DNA of 64,000 nucleotides from Enterococcus casseliflavus NBRC 100478. Lineage in GTDB: Bacteria; Bacillota; Bacilli; Lactobacillales; Enterococcaceae. The DNA is taken from assembly GCF_001544095.1 (NCBI RefSeq), contig NZ_BCPT01000004.1:62001-126000 (forward strand), given 5' to 3'. Position 1 is the stretch's first letter; every line of letters begins with the position of its first letter. Shown here piece by piece: positions 1-11,126 of the stretch. The translations under genes were made by a program, and so were the position numbers. Below the pieces are notes generated by a model. The model saw nothing but the letters and a program-made list of their open reading frames with translations, did not search any database and was not told the origin of the DNA.

Positions 1-1799
1 AAAACTTAGGAAACATCATTTCAGAAGTCTTCAAACGTTTCCGCATCACTGAAACGTCACGCATGCTTGACCGCATGAAAGACTTAGGATACAGCCATTC
101 AACAATGGCAGGTATCACCGTTGGTATCGCTGATATCATGAACTTGCACGAAAAACATGACATCATCGACAATGCCCACAAACAAGTAGAAACGATCACG
201 AAACAATTCCGTCGTGGTTTGATTACCGATGACGAGCGTTATGAACGAGTTATTGGTGTTTGGAATGCAGCCAAAGATGAAATTCAGTTAAAACTGATGG
301 AATCATTGGAAGCGAAAAACCCAATCTTCATGATGTCTGATTCCGGTGCCCGTGGTAACATCTCCAACTTTACTCAGCTTGCTGGGATGCGTGGATTGAT
401 GGCCGCGCCTAACGGACGAATCATGGAATTGCCGATCATCTCAAACTTCCGTGAAGGTCTATCTGTCTTGGAAATGTTTATCTCGACCCATGGTGCCCGT
501 AAAGGGATGACCGATACCGCCTTGAAAACAGCCGATTCCGGTTACTTGACACGTCGTTTAGTTGACGTTGCCCAAGATGTCATCATCCGTGAAGACGATT
601 GTGGTACTGACCGTGGTTTAGACATTCAAGCAATTCGCGAAGGAAACGAAATCATCGAATCCTTAGAAGAACGTTTGATTGGACGTTACACACGTAAATC
701 AGTGATCCATCCTGAAACTGGCGAAGTCCTTCTAGGGGTCAATGAATTGATCACTGAAGATTTAGCTAAAGCCATCGTGGACGCTGGCATCGAAACAGTA
801 TCCATTCGCTCTGTCTTCACATGTAACACCAAACATGGTGTATGTAAACATTGTTATGGCCGCAACTTAGCCACTGGTTCTGAAGTTGAAGTTGGGGAAG
901 CAGTCGGTACCATCGCTGCCCAATCAATCGGTGAACCTGGTACTCAGTTGACCATGCGTACCTTCCATACCGGCGGGGTTGCCGGAGACGATATCACGCA
1001 AGGTCTCCCTCGTGTCCAAGAAATCTTTGAAGCCCGTAATCCGAAAGGACAAGCGGTCATTACCGAAGTTACCGGAGAAGTCATCGATATCTCAGAAGAC
1101 CCTTCAACTCGGACCAAAGAAGTGACCATCAAAGGGGAAACCGATACGCGTACGTATACCGTTCCTTATACTGCTCGGATGAAAGTAGCAGAAGGCGACT
1201 TTATCCATCGTGGTGCGCCATTGACGGAAGGATCGATCGATCCAAAACAACTGTTACAAGTTCGCGATGTCTTGTCGGTTGAAAACTACCTATTACGGGA
1301 AGTTCAACGCGTTTACCGTATGCAAGGGGTAGAAATCGGCGACAAACATATCGAAGTAATGGTTCGTCAAATGCTGCGTAAAGTCCGCGTCATGGATCCA
1401 GGTGATTCAGGCATCTTGCCAGGAACATTGTTGGATATCGCCGACTTTAAAGACCGCAACTACGACACATTGGTAGCCGGCGGCGTTCCTGCAACTAGCC
1501 GTCCAGTCCTATTAGGGATCACGAAAGCATCCTTGGAAACCAACAGCTTCTTGTCTGCTGCGTCCTTCCAAGAAACCACTCGTGTGTTGACCGATGCAGC
1601 GATCCGCGGCAAGAAAGATCCTCTTCTTGGATTGAAAGAAAATGTTATCATCGGTAAGATCATCCCAGCTGGTACTGGTATGCCTCGTTACCGTGAAATG
1701 GAACCAAAAGAAGTAACAGTTGCCAGCGAAAATGTCTACAGCATCTCAGACATCGAAGCACAAATGGCTGCTGAAGACGCATTGAACAGCCAAAACTAA
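1..1799 (+). CDS. rpoC: RNA polymerase beta' subunit, C-terminal part (5' truncated by window edge)
   Basis: Catalytic subunit of bacterial RNA polymerase. The frame is open from base 3 (reading [13 protein letters not shown]), so the gene starts upstream of the window and the internal ATG at 63 is not the start. Visible family landmarks are the second zinc-binding region ([15 protein letters not shown]) and the trigger-loop segment ([21 protein letters not shown]). The C-terminal end is complete, with a stop at 1797-1799. A strong rho-independent terminator follows 37 bases later, closing the usual rpoB-rpoC transcription unit. No abnormality is visible in this part. Confidence 0.98.
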   Translation, partial: NLGNIISEVFKRFRITETSRMLDRMKDLGYSHSTMAGITVGIADIMNLHEKHDIIDNAHKQVETITKQFRRGLITDDERYERVIGVWNAAKDEIQLKLMESLEAKNPIFMMSDSGARGNISNFTQLAGMRGLMAAPNGRIMELPIISNFREGLSVLEMFISTHGARKGMTDTALKTADSGYLTRRLVDVAQDVIIREDDCGTDRGLDIQAIREGNEIIESLEERLIGRYTRKSVIHPETGEVLLGVNELITEDLAKAIVDAGIETVSIRSVFTCNTKHGVCKHCYGRNLATGSEVEVGEAVGTIAAQSIGEPGTQLTMRTFHTGGVAGDDITQGLPRVQEIFEARNPKGQAVITEVTGEVIDISEDPSTRTKEVTIKGETDTRTYTVPYTARMKVAEGDFIHRGAPLTEGSIDPKQLLQVRDVLSVENYLLREVQRVYRMQGVEIGDKHIEVMVRQMLRKVRVMDPGDSGILPGTLLDIADFKDRNYDTLVAGGVPATSRPVLLGITKASLETNSFLSAASFQETTRVLTDAAIRGKKDPLLGLKENVIIGKIIPAGTGMPRYREMEPKEVTVASENVYSISDIEAQMAAEDALNSQN

Positions 1800-1835
1800 T
1801 CAATGCCCAGCATCTGATTGACTCAGTGTGACGGA

Positions 1836-1871
1836 AAAGCTTGTCATTCTTCGGAATGGCAAGCTTTTTTT
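1836..1871 (+). terminator. rpoC terminator
   Basis: The stem AAGCTTGTCATT pairs with AATGGCAAGCTT (one G-T pair) around a short CTTCGG loop and is followed by a run of T. It lies just after the rpoC stop and ends that operon. Confidence 0.93.
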
Positions 1872-1916
1872 GTTTATATTATAGAAATTAATGTTGTTAG
1901 GTCATATGTGCAAAAC

Positions 1917-2005
1917 AAATCACCTTCAAAAGTATGATGAATCCCGACATGCGCTCAAATTGTTCTTTGGCGTATGTCATTCAACTCTTTCGAAGGTGCT
2001 TTTTT
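1917..2005. terminator. Long imperfect hairpin between convergent rpoC and the mga-like gene
   Basis: An outer stem CACCTTC (1921-1927) pairs with GAAGGTG (1992-1998). An inner stem GACATGCGC (1946-1954) pairs with GCGTATGTC (1970-1978), with further short pairings (GAAT/ATTC) between them. On the plus strand six T residues follow (2000-2005). It lies between converging genes, so a bidirectional terminator is the simplest reading. It is unusually long and branched for a terminator, and a small RNA or MITE remnant is an alternative. Confidence 0.55.
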
Positions 2006-2011
2006 GGTGTA

Positions 2012-3429
2012 TTAGTTTTCCTCTTGCCGTTCTTGCAGCATCCGAATCCCCTTTTCCTGAATCTGCCGAGCGATAAACGCCAAGTCATTCGAAGTCAGGT
2101 TGATGTCTGCATAATGAAACAAATTTTTTCTGCAGGAGGGGGTCAGATTGCCGATGATCAAATCATAAGTCTCGTCCAGTTTGGTCAGAGAAAACGAGTC
2201 CAGAGGATTTAAAATCGTGATTGTTAGCTGATAAGGAATAAACTGTTGGATTTTCGTCTGGATAAATTCCGTATGGTAACTATTTGTATCATAAAACAAA
2301 GCTAAGCGAAAGTCAGCGTGGGTATCGATGATTTCTTTGGCGAAATTTGGAAAAGAGGTATGGAAAATATAAATTAGGTAATTGATCGTACTTGGTCGAA
2401 TGATTGGCAAATTCGAATGGGTCAAAACCTGAACGATGTCTTGATTGACTGTCTGTTGGACCAAATCACAGTTATTGACAAAACGAGCAAAGCGATCATC
2501 CAAGATGCAGTAAGGAACCTGCAAGTTGATTCCAAGAAAATAGGAAAAGACGACGGCATCCAACTTCTCTTCAAAATTGGCTTCATGATAGTTGTATTTT
2601 TAAATATACGCTTGGTCATTTGATAAAACTCTTGTTTGGTCTCGCGAAAGACAGCGGGGTCTTGACCGATATGGGTTGTGATATAGCCGACCATTTTCTC
2701 GACGTAAGCACGACTGTAGCCAGTAAATTCGCTTAAATCGATTTTTTCTAAGAAATATTCGATGTGGTTCCCATTGGGATTGGAAGCGTATAAGCGATCG
2801 CGCTTCGTGTTGATATAGATTACAAAGGCAATTTTTTTGATGTCGGAAAAATAAAGTTTTAAGGGTGTCGCAGCAGCCATGATACGGGCGATCTTCAAGA
2901 AATCCTGCTCTTGGTTAATGTTGGCATCCACAAATTCATACTGGTACTTCTCTAAGAAGAAAATCAGAAAAAATTGGCGAATATTGTTTTCATTTCCTTT
3001 TAACTGGATGGGTTTGGTTGCGATGAAGAAATCATACGGTGCCAGAACCAAATTGATCCTCTTGATCAAACGAATGATCGATGACTTGCTTAAATTTAAT
3101 TCTAGTGCCAGCATGTCATAACTAGTGAAACTTGATGAGAAGAGTAGTTCTAACAATTGAAACGCAGACGAGCGATTTAAAAACTGGCTGTATACGTCTA
3201 GTCGAGTAGCGAAAGGCTGCAAGTGTAGGCGAACAGCTGAATAATCGTCAAATTGTAAGTCCAGAAACGAAAATTCATTGTCGATTTCCGCGATATAGGT
3301 TTTCGCTGCAGACATTGAAATGGAAAATTTCACTGCCAAATCGTGAAGACTCGTCCCCTGATCGTCTAATAAATACTCAATCAGCTGTAGTTTCTTTTGT
3401 GTTGTAGATGATAACAATTTCCGTAACAT
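2012..3429 (-). pseudogene. Mga/AtxA-like virulence-type transcriptional regulator, frameshifted
   Basis: Two overlapping frames (2422-3429 and 2012-2563, minus strand) together make one regulator of about 472 residues, close to the usual ~500 of the Mga family. The N-terminal part has two helix-turn-helix regions: residues ~18-50 around HDLAVKFSISMSAAKTYIAEI, and ~100-135 around YDMLALELNLSKSSIIRLIKRI. A long alpha-helical, PRD-like middle follows, and a C-terminal EIIB-like part lies in the second frame (DLIIGNLTPSCRK). The frames join at a T5 tract (2597-2601; A5 on the coding strand), where one extra base would restore reading. It sits divergently from the giant surface protein, the usual place for a Mga regulator to control a surface-protein gene. 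The break may be real or a homopolymer error. The family call is from domain layout and context. Confidence 0.75.
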
Positions 3430-3475
3430 GATTGCCCCTGAGCCCCCTTTTAAGTAAATAGTATCACGTTTTTAC

Positions 3476-3537
3476 ATGTATTCAAAAAAATTGCGTGTTG
3501 TATTTTTTTTGAATACATCCCACCCCAAAATTTTGGG
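3476..3537. promoter_or_regulatory. Inverted repeats in the regulator-adhesin divergent region (candidate operator)
   Basis: Within the 292-base divergent interval, a perfect 15-base inverted repeat (ATGTATTCAAAAAAA at 3476-3490 and its complement at 3504-3518) flanks a 13-base spacer. Six bases later comes a perfect 14-base palindrome, CCCAAAATTTTGGG (3524-3537). They are the most ordered sequences in the interval and could bind the neighbouring Mga-like regulator, or the first could act as a hairpin. No binding motif for this regulator is known to me. Confidence 0.45.
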
Positions 3538-3721
3538 AAAATAGAAGTGTGGAATAGTAGTAATACGTTTGATACAAGTAGCAAAGACCAAAATTTTTGA
3601 ATCATGGGGAGGAGGCAAAAAGCAGTTGTTTGTTGGGATATCTTGCTCACTGTTGAACAATGTTATTCGTCGAGCGCTTCCGAGATCAATTGAAAAAATT
3701 TATAAAAAGGAATGAGCAATT

Positions 3722-6700
3722 ATGAAAAAACAATTTTCTATCTATATATGTTTGCTAGTCTTGCTTGGTTCTATCTTTTGTGAACCAACGATCATACTGG
3801 CAGAAGCAATCAACGCAACCGAAAGCACCGAAAGAACGACCGAAACGTTAGAAAGTACTGAACCTGTGACCGGAACGATCGATACGGAAAAAGCACCTAC
3901 GGATTCATCGACAGCGGGAGCAGTTCAGTCAGCAACGAGTCAAGCAGAAGAAGAACAAGCAACCGTCCCTAGTGAAAGTCAAGCAACCCAAGCATCTTCG
4001 ACACTGAATCAAAACAGCATTCAACCCCGAGCGCCAGATGCTGAGACGGAAACGGAAGCTTCTACTACCGCTGAAAATCTTAGTGCCAACCTGAATGAAC
4101 GGGGCGTGCAGCTTTTTGACAATGTCCGAATCACTGACTTAAACGATCAGCCTTTCACTGCCGAAAATCCACCGATGTATAATGACAATATCAAAATTCA
4201 TTTTGACTGGTCGTTAGCAGATACGGAAGAAATTCGTGCTGGTGATTATTATACGTATCAATTGCCGAATTATTTTGCCATTCATAACACCGTCAGTGGT
4301 GAATTGACCCGTTCCGGCGGACAATCGATCGGAAGATTTACCTTAGCACTCGATGGTACATTGACCGTTACTTTTAATGAGGCGGCACAAACACTTTCCA
4401 ACCGCTCAGGGACTATTGATCTGATCACTGAATTAAGTGTAAGCACCGTTACTGAGGAAGTGACCATTCCTACCGGGATTTACGATGAAGATGGCCATGA
4501 GATCATCATTACATTGCCTATTTATGAGGTCGATATCATTAAGACTGGTAACGTGACTTCCAGCGGTTCAGTGGTTTGGGAAATTATTTTTAACCAAACC
4601 AGTCGTGAATTGCATGATGTGGTGATTACCGATAAGATGCCACAAGGATTAGCTTATAGTACCTCGACAGGCTACTTGTACGATGAATCCACCGATGAAT
4701 GGATTCGTACCGATGGCTTATATACGTATAACAGTGTTAACAACACGTTTACCTTCAATCAAACCGTCGATCAACCGGTCCGCATCGTCATCAATAGTGC
4801 GGTCACTGATCCAACGGCTTCTTCTTTCAAAAACACGGCAACAATCAACGGTAGCGATTTTACAGAAAAAACCGCAGAAGCAACGGTTACCTACGATGAA
4901 CAATCAGAATACAAACGATTTAAAGGCTACGATCCAGAAACGAAACGAGCATCTTGGGAAATTTCCGTTACATTGGACAAAGATCAAGCCAGAGTTTTGG
5001 ATCAGACCTACTCGGGAACAGATCCTGAAAAAGCCTTGCACTTTTTTGTTCCAAAGACTTTGGTGATCACAGACAAAGATGGCAACCAAGTCCCTTCAGA
5101 GGACTGGTCCTTTGATGGGACATACCAGCTGGACAAAGAGGGGGAAATCGTACGCTTTGGCATCACGTTTGCCAAAGCTGGCTACTACAAGATCCAATAC
5201 GACACCCAGTTGTATGAATCGGTTTTAGCCGATACCCGTATATACAATTACGCTTCGATCCGCGACAATCAAAATACCTCGTTGACGGGCAGCGGCACAG
5301 TAACACCAACCAAAACGATCGGTGTCGTGAAAACCGCTGGCACTAAAGATTATGAGGCGAAGACTGTCGCATGGAAAATTGAAGCCAATACCAATCAGCA
5401 AAAAGTTAGCGACCTGATTATAGAAGACCGCTATCAATTGATCTCAGGGGCAAACAGCAGCGCACTGGCCTTGTTGGCGGATACGCTGGTAGTGACGGCA
5501 AGCGGAGTGACCGAGCCTTTAGAGCTCAATACCGACTATACGCTAGAGCTGATCACAGAAACGAAAACGCTAGCCGATGGCTCAACGAAGGAACTTGAGA
5601 CGGGTTTTCGCATCAAGCTGCAAGGGGCGTACCAAACGACCTCGGCAACGATCACTGTTAATTTTAAAACCAGCTTCGATGTTTCACAACAGATCGCATT
5701 AGGAAGTTCTAGCAGCCGGTTTAGTAATGCAGCGTTTGTCCATTATAAAGACGAAGCTGGCAATACGTTCACGGAAGCTTCTGAATCCAATACTTGGATG
5801 GATACCAACTGGTTAAAAAATGCCTTGAAATACGGCCTATTCATTGGTGAAGGCGAAGATGTCGCCAAAGCGATTACCGCTGTATTTGGTCGGAATCTAG
5901 GAACCATTTTTGATGAGCAGACCGCTTCTAGCGATCAAGTCTATTGGATGGGGCTATTCAATACGTACAAAGAAAAAATCAATAAAGATGCAGTCATCAC
6001 TGACCAGCTGCAAGAAGGCCAAACTTTGAAAGACTTGGCGCTTTACACGGTCACGGTAACTGGATATACGACACAAGTCAGAGCACTGAAAGAGCAATTG
6101 GTGCTAAACGAGGATTACAGTTACACTTATGATCCTGACACGAAGAAAGTTACGATCACCTTGCTGAAAGAAACGTCAGAAACACTGGCGGTCTTCTTGG
6201 CAACGGAAGCATCTGAAGAAGTATTTACCTACAAAAATACTATTACATTGACGGACAATGACACAACGTTGACTGCCGATGGCCAAGTCGATAAGTCTGC
6301 GAAAACGGACTGGTTGATGAAAAACGGCAGCCAGAATGCCGAGAACAATCGATTGCTCGATTGGGAAATCATGATCAACGCTGACAGTCGCAAAATCCAC
6401 AATGCGGTAGTGACCGATACCATCAACTACAATCAGCACACCTTTTTACGCGATGCCGACGATAACGTGATCGTAGATGTGTATGAAGCGGTCTTAAACA
6501 ATGGTACTTGGGAAAAAGGCGAAAAAGTCACCTTCACCAACGAAGACAATCCGAAAATCACCTCGGATGTGGTCGCAGGGACGCAATCGTTAGTGATCGC
6601 TTTTGAAGAATTGATTGATAAACCGTACTTTATCGTTTATCAAACACAGCTTGATCCCGGGATTTTGAACAATGAACGGGTGGCCAATAGTGTCAATTTG

Positions 6701-9700
6701 ACGGGTAGTGAGATCGAGATTCACACAGTGACCAAAGAAGTCACCATCAAATCGACAGACGGCAGCGGAACCTCTTCTGGGACGAATGGCTCCTTGACGA
6801 TCGTGAAATACGATGCCGATGGCACCAAAGAACGAGGGATCGATGAAGAAGCGGTTTTCCAATTAAGCCGCAAAAATGCGCAAAATACCTATGAAGTCAT
6901 CTTGTCGAATCTGGTGGTCAAAAACAATCAGATCATGGAAAACGGCAACGCCATTGATCGGATCGACAATCTGCGTTACGGCGATTATATGATCCAAGAA
7001 ATCACCGCACCAGAAGGATACGAACGAGATGCGACTCAGTACACCTTCACTATCTCTGATAAAGAAGTCAATTATGTCTTTGAGCTAGCCAACAAGCGAG
7101 AAATCAAAGAAACGACCCATGCTTTGAATGTCCAGAAGCTGCTTCATGGACGCGAGCTGAAAGACGGCGAATTTACTTTCTACCTGGTGGATGAAGCTGG
7201 CTCTGTGATTCTAACCCAAACCAATGACGGTAACGGACAAGTCACCTTTGACGCAATCACTTACAATGAGCCTGGCGATTACCATTACACGATTCGGGAA
7301 AAAGCCGGCGATGATCCAACCATCACCTATACTGACAAAGAACTAAAGGTAACTGTGACAGTGACAGAAGAAGACAGCCAGTTGATTGCGAAAGCAGTCT
7401 ATGAAGGCAATCAAGTCTTTGAAAATGACTATACGCCAAAAGCCGGTAGTGTCGTTTTGAGTGCTGAGAAAGTACTGATTGGTCGTGATTTGAAAGCAGA
7501 AGAATTTGACTTCGAGTTAGTCAATGAAGCAGGAACTGTACTTCAAACAAAAGCCAATGATGCAACTGGCAAGATCTACTTTGACGCTCTTCCTTATGAT
7601 AAAACAGGTGAATACCGCTATACCATCCGTGAGAAAGCAGGAACTGACGGTACCATCACATACGATACGAAAGAACTAGCGGTAGTTGTAACCGTCACCG
7701 ATGAAGACGGACAGCTCGTGGCAGTTGCCGAATACGAAGGCAACCAAGTCTTTGAAAACGACTATCAACCAAAGGCTGGTAGTATCGTACTAAGTGCCGA
7801 GAAAGTCTTAACCGGTCGTACCTTACAAGCAAATGAATTCGATTTTGAACTAGTCGATGAAGAGGGAACTGTACTTCAAACAAAAGCCAATGACGCCACT
7901 GGCAAGATCTACTTTGACGGCGCTCCCTTACGAGGAAACAGGTGAGTATCACTACACCATTCGTGAGAAGACAGGAACTGACGGTACCATCACTTACGAT
8001 ACGAAAGAACTAGCGGTAGTCGTGACCGTCACCGATGAAGACGGACAGTTGACCGCAGTGGCGGAATATGAAGGCAACCAAGTCTTTGAAAACGACTATA
8101 CGCCAAAAGCTGGCGGTGTGGTCTTGAATGTAGAGAAAGTGTTGACAGGCCGCACACTAGCAGCCAACGAGTTTGCCTTTGAGCTAGTCGGTGAAGCAGG
8201 CAACGTGTTACAGACGAAAACCAATGACGTAAATGGTCAAGTCTATTTCGATGAATTGACATATGGCGAAGTCGGCGAATACCGTTATACGATTCGGGAA
8301 AAAGCTGGCGCAGATAGTACCATTACCTATGACACGAAAGAAATTGGTGTTGTCGTGAAAGTAACCGATGAAGACGGGCAACTAGTGGCAAAAGCAACGT
8401 ATGATGGCAATGCGATCTTTGAAAACGACTATACACCAAAAGCTGGTAGTATCGTATTGAGTGCTGAGAAAGTCTTAACCGGCCGTACCTTACAAGCAAA
8501 TGAATTTGATTTTGAACTAGTCGATGAAGATGGAACTGTACTTCAAACAAAAGCCAACGACGCCACTGGTAAGATCTACTTTGATGCTCTTGCATATGAC
8601 AAGGCAGGCGAATACCACTACACCATTCGTGAGAAAACAGGAACTGATGACACCATCACTTACGATGCAAAAGAACTGGCGGTAGTTGTAACCGTCACTG
8701 ATGAAGCCGGACAGTTGACCGCAGTTGCGGAATACGAAGGCAACCAAGTCTTTGAAAACAGCTATAAACCAAAGGCTGGTAGTGTCGTATTGAGTGCCGA
8801 GAAAGTCTTGACCGGCCGCACGTTACAAGCTGACGAATTTATCTTTGAACTGGTAGATGAAGAAGGTAACATTCTTCAAACAAAAGCCAATGATGCAACC
8901 GGACAAATTGCCTTCGATGCTCTTGCATATGACAAGGCAGGCGAATACCGCTATACTATCCGTGAACAAGCAGGAAACGATGGCACCATCACTTACGATG
9001 CGAAAGAACTAGCGGTAGTCGTTACTGTGACGGATGAAGCGGGACAGTTGACCGCAGTTGCCGAATACAAAGGCAACCAAGTCTTTGAAAACAGCTATCA
9101 ACCACAAGCAGGCAGTGTCGTACTAAGTGCCGAGAAAGTCTTAACTGGTCGTACGCTACAAGCAAATGAATTCGATTTTGAACTAGTCGATGAAGACGGA
9201 ACTGTTCTTCAAACAAAAGCCAACGATGGCACTGGCAAGATCTACTTTGACGCACTCTCTTACGAGGAAACAGGTGAGTACCACTATACCATCCGTGAGA
9301 AAGCAGGAATCGATGGCACGATTACGTACGATAGGAAAGAACTGGCGGTAGTTGTCACTGTAACGGATGAAGACGGACAGCTCACGGCAGTTGCGGAATA
9401 CGAAGGCAATCAAGTCTTTGAAAACAGCTATCAACCACAAGCAGGCAGTGTCGTACTAAGTGCCGAGAAAGTCTTAACTGGTCGTACGCTACAAGCAAAT
9501 GAATTCGATTTTGAACTAGTCAATGAAGACGGAACTGTTCTTCAAACAAAAGCCAACGACGCCACTGGCAAGATCTACTTCGATGCTCTTGCATATGACA
9601 AAGCAGGTGAGTATCACTACACCATTCGTGAGAAAACAGGAACTGACGGTACCATCACCTACGATATAAAAGAGCTTGCAGTAGTTGTGACCGTCACTGA

Positions 9701-10247
9701 TGAAGACGGACAGTTGACCGCAGTTGCCGAATACGAAGACAATCAAGTCTTTGAAAACAGCTACCAACCACAAGCAGGCAGTGTCGTACTAAGTGCTAAG
9801 AAAGTCTTGACGGGTAGAGACTTGCAAGCCAACGAATTCGCATTTGAATTAGTGGATGAAGCTGGAAAGGTTCTGCAAACCCAACGCAATGACGCAAATG
9901 GAACGATTACCTTTGATGCATTGACGTATGACGATGCTGGGGAACATCGTTACACGATTCGTGAAAAAGCTGGCAACGACGCCACGATCATCTATGATGA
10001 AACCACCTATCAAGTAACGGTCACAGTCAAAGATCAAGCAGGAAAATTAGTAGCTGAAGCGGAGCAAACGGCAGACATGGTATTCAACAACCGTGTCAAA
10101 GAAGGCAAAACAACGAAACCGGGAACTGGCAACTTACCGAAAACCAATGACACCACGACCGCTGGTTGGGTCGTCTTGGGACTGTTGTTAGTAGTAATTG
10201 CAGTGGGCATCTACCTTGATCGCAAAAAAAGGACGCCGTTATCATAG
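3722..10247 (+). pseudogene. Giant cell-wall-anchored adhesin / pilin-like repeat protein, one-base frameshift
   Basis: A surface protein of about 2174 residues if its single frameshift is ignored. It opens with a signal peptide (residues 1-~28) and a Ser/Thr/Glu-rich stretch to ~110. Several beta-rich adhesin domains of the collagen-binding/DUF11 kind follow. A SpaA/Cna-B-like domain lies at ~1023-1128 (SLTIVKYDADG ... YMIQEITAPEGY). Nine FctA/Spy0128-like repeats of ~111 residues follow, each with EKVLTGR and YHYTIREK motifs typical of domains that form internal Lys-Asn isopeptide bonds. The protein ends with LPKTN (10134-10148), a hydrophobic segment and KKR. SD AAGGA precedes ATG 3722. 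The two open frames are 3722-7945 and 7857-10247. An extra G in the GG at 7919-7920, inside repeat 3, causes the shift. Likely role is attachment; ligand unknown. Confidence 0.85.
7121..10104 (+). repeat. Nine tandem ~333-bp repeats coding FctA-like isopeptide domains
   Basis: Counted at the codon of the conserved Ala in the AGSVVLSAEKVLTGR motif, units begin at 7442, 7775, 8109, 8442, 8775, 9108, 9441 and 9774. Spacing is exactly 333 bases except 334 for the third unit, which carries the inserted base. A more diverged first unit starts near 7121 and is about 321 bases. Some neighbours are nearly identical in DNA (for example 9108 and 9441), which shows recent duplication or homogenisation. 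Confidence 0.92.
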
Positions 10248-10274
10248 GCAGGGGAAGCAACAGAGCAGAAAGAG

Positions 10275-10307
10275 AAAGCGGGATGAGGCCAACTTGTCCC
10301 GCTTTTT
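10275..10307 (+). terminator. Terminator of the adhesin gene
   Basis: AAAGCGGGA pairs with TCCCGCTTT across a 13-base loop, followed by T5. It starts 28 bases after the adhesin stop and lies between two convergent genes. Confidence 0.9.
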
Positions 10308-10323
10308 CCTGTCCTATTTTTCT

Positions 10324-11001
10324 TCACTTCAAAGAAACAAAAGCGTCAAAAGTATGAAACGCTAGAAAGCGAACAATCAGCAAACCCAGACTCAAGAAGG
10401 GGACGAAGGGCAACTGTGCCAATCGTTTCTTCCAGATGCTTTGATAGCTAAAAAAAGCGAGGATACCAAGACTGCTGGCTACTAGTAAGAGGGCCAAAAG
10501 GGTCGACGGCGCTAGCCAAATGCTCCAACCTGCCAGCACTAAGAGATCGCCACCGCCCATTTTTTCCTGCCAGACAAAAAAGACCAGTGGAACCAGCAAG
10601 CCTAAAGACAGCCATTGAAAAGAAGCGCCGCTTCTAAGCTGTGCCAACGCTAGCAGTAGGTGGGCGGGGTACAGCAGGTGCGGGTAGACGCTATAGTCTA
10701 TCAAGTCGGTCAAGCTGAGTAAAAAGGCACTGGTCAGCCAGACAAAAGCCAGGAAGCTTTCTAAAGCATGAAAGGCAACCCCGCAAAGTCCGCCATAGCA
10801 TATGCAACCGAAGACCCAATAAAGCGGGGGTGAAAGCCATCTTGTAGGAAGGAGAAAAAACCAATGGTTATCCGAAACTTTGTTTACTTTCTGGTAGTGA
10901 GAACGAGAATCACTTTTTGGCAGATTCCAAAACAGGGTTTGTAAGAGCAAAAGCCAAAAGAAGCCGAGTAAAGCGCCTAAAAAAAACACGAAAATCGTCA
11001 T
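10324..11001 (-). CDS. Type IV prepilin peptidase (A24 family), ComC-like
   Basis: A 225-residue polytopic membrane protein. It carries the two aspartate motifs of A24 aspartic peptidases: LTDLIDYSVYP, and the GxGD-type site in EKMGGGDLLVLAG. In Firmicutes this enzyme removes leader peptides from competence pseudopilins (ComGC type). The N-terminal zinc tetracysteine domain of the full-length Gram-negative PilD is absent, as in short Gram-positive forms. The start has SD GAGGGGG upstream. It is monocistronic here, convergent with the adhesin and unrelated to its sortase-type anchoring. Confidence 0.88.
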   Translation of the reverse strand: MTIFVFFLGALLGFFWLLLLQTLFWNLPKSDSRSHYQKVNKVSDNHWFFLLPTRWLSPPLYWVFGCICYGGLCGVAFHALESFLAFVWLTSAFLLSLTDLIDYSVYPHLLYPAHLLLALAQLRSGASFQWLSLGLLVPLVFFVWQEKMGGGDLLVLAGWSIWLAPSTLLALLLVASSLGILAFFSYQSIWKKRLAQLPFVPFLSLGLLIVRFLAFHTFDAFVSLK

Positions 11002-11063
11002 TTTTCGTACCCCCTCATAAAGAAATACGTAAGAGAGTGAGAAATTTTCTCAAATAGATGATT

Positions 11064-11093
11064 TTGTTGTACTTTTTAATTGTTTCGTATTAT
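11064..11093 (+). promoter_or_regulatory. dps promoter
   Basis: TTGTTG (11064-11069) and TATTAT (11088-11093) are separated by 18 bases. They lie ~35 bases upstream of the dps start, with the SD GGAGGA between. An AT-rich imperfect dyad follows the -10 and could be a PerR-type site, but the match is weak. Confidence 0.5.
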
Positions 11094-11126
11094 CCTTAAA
11101 ATAGATAATTTAGAGGAGGAATCGTT

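Noticed and set aside
7695-10037. Many long minus-strand open frames across the adhesin repeats (60-90 residues each)
   Set aside because: They recur with the 333-bp period, lack SD sites and are shadows created by the codon bias of the repeat units.
7121-10104. Periodic repeats considered as a CRISPR or satellite array
   Set aside because: The period is a multiple of three, the frame is open and the units encode a recognisable protein domain.
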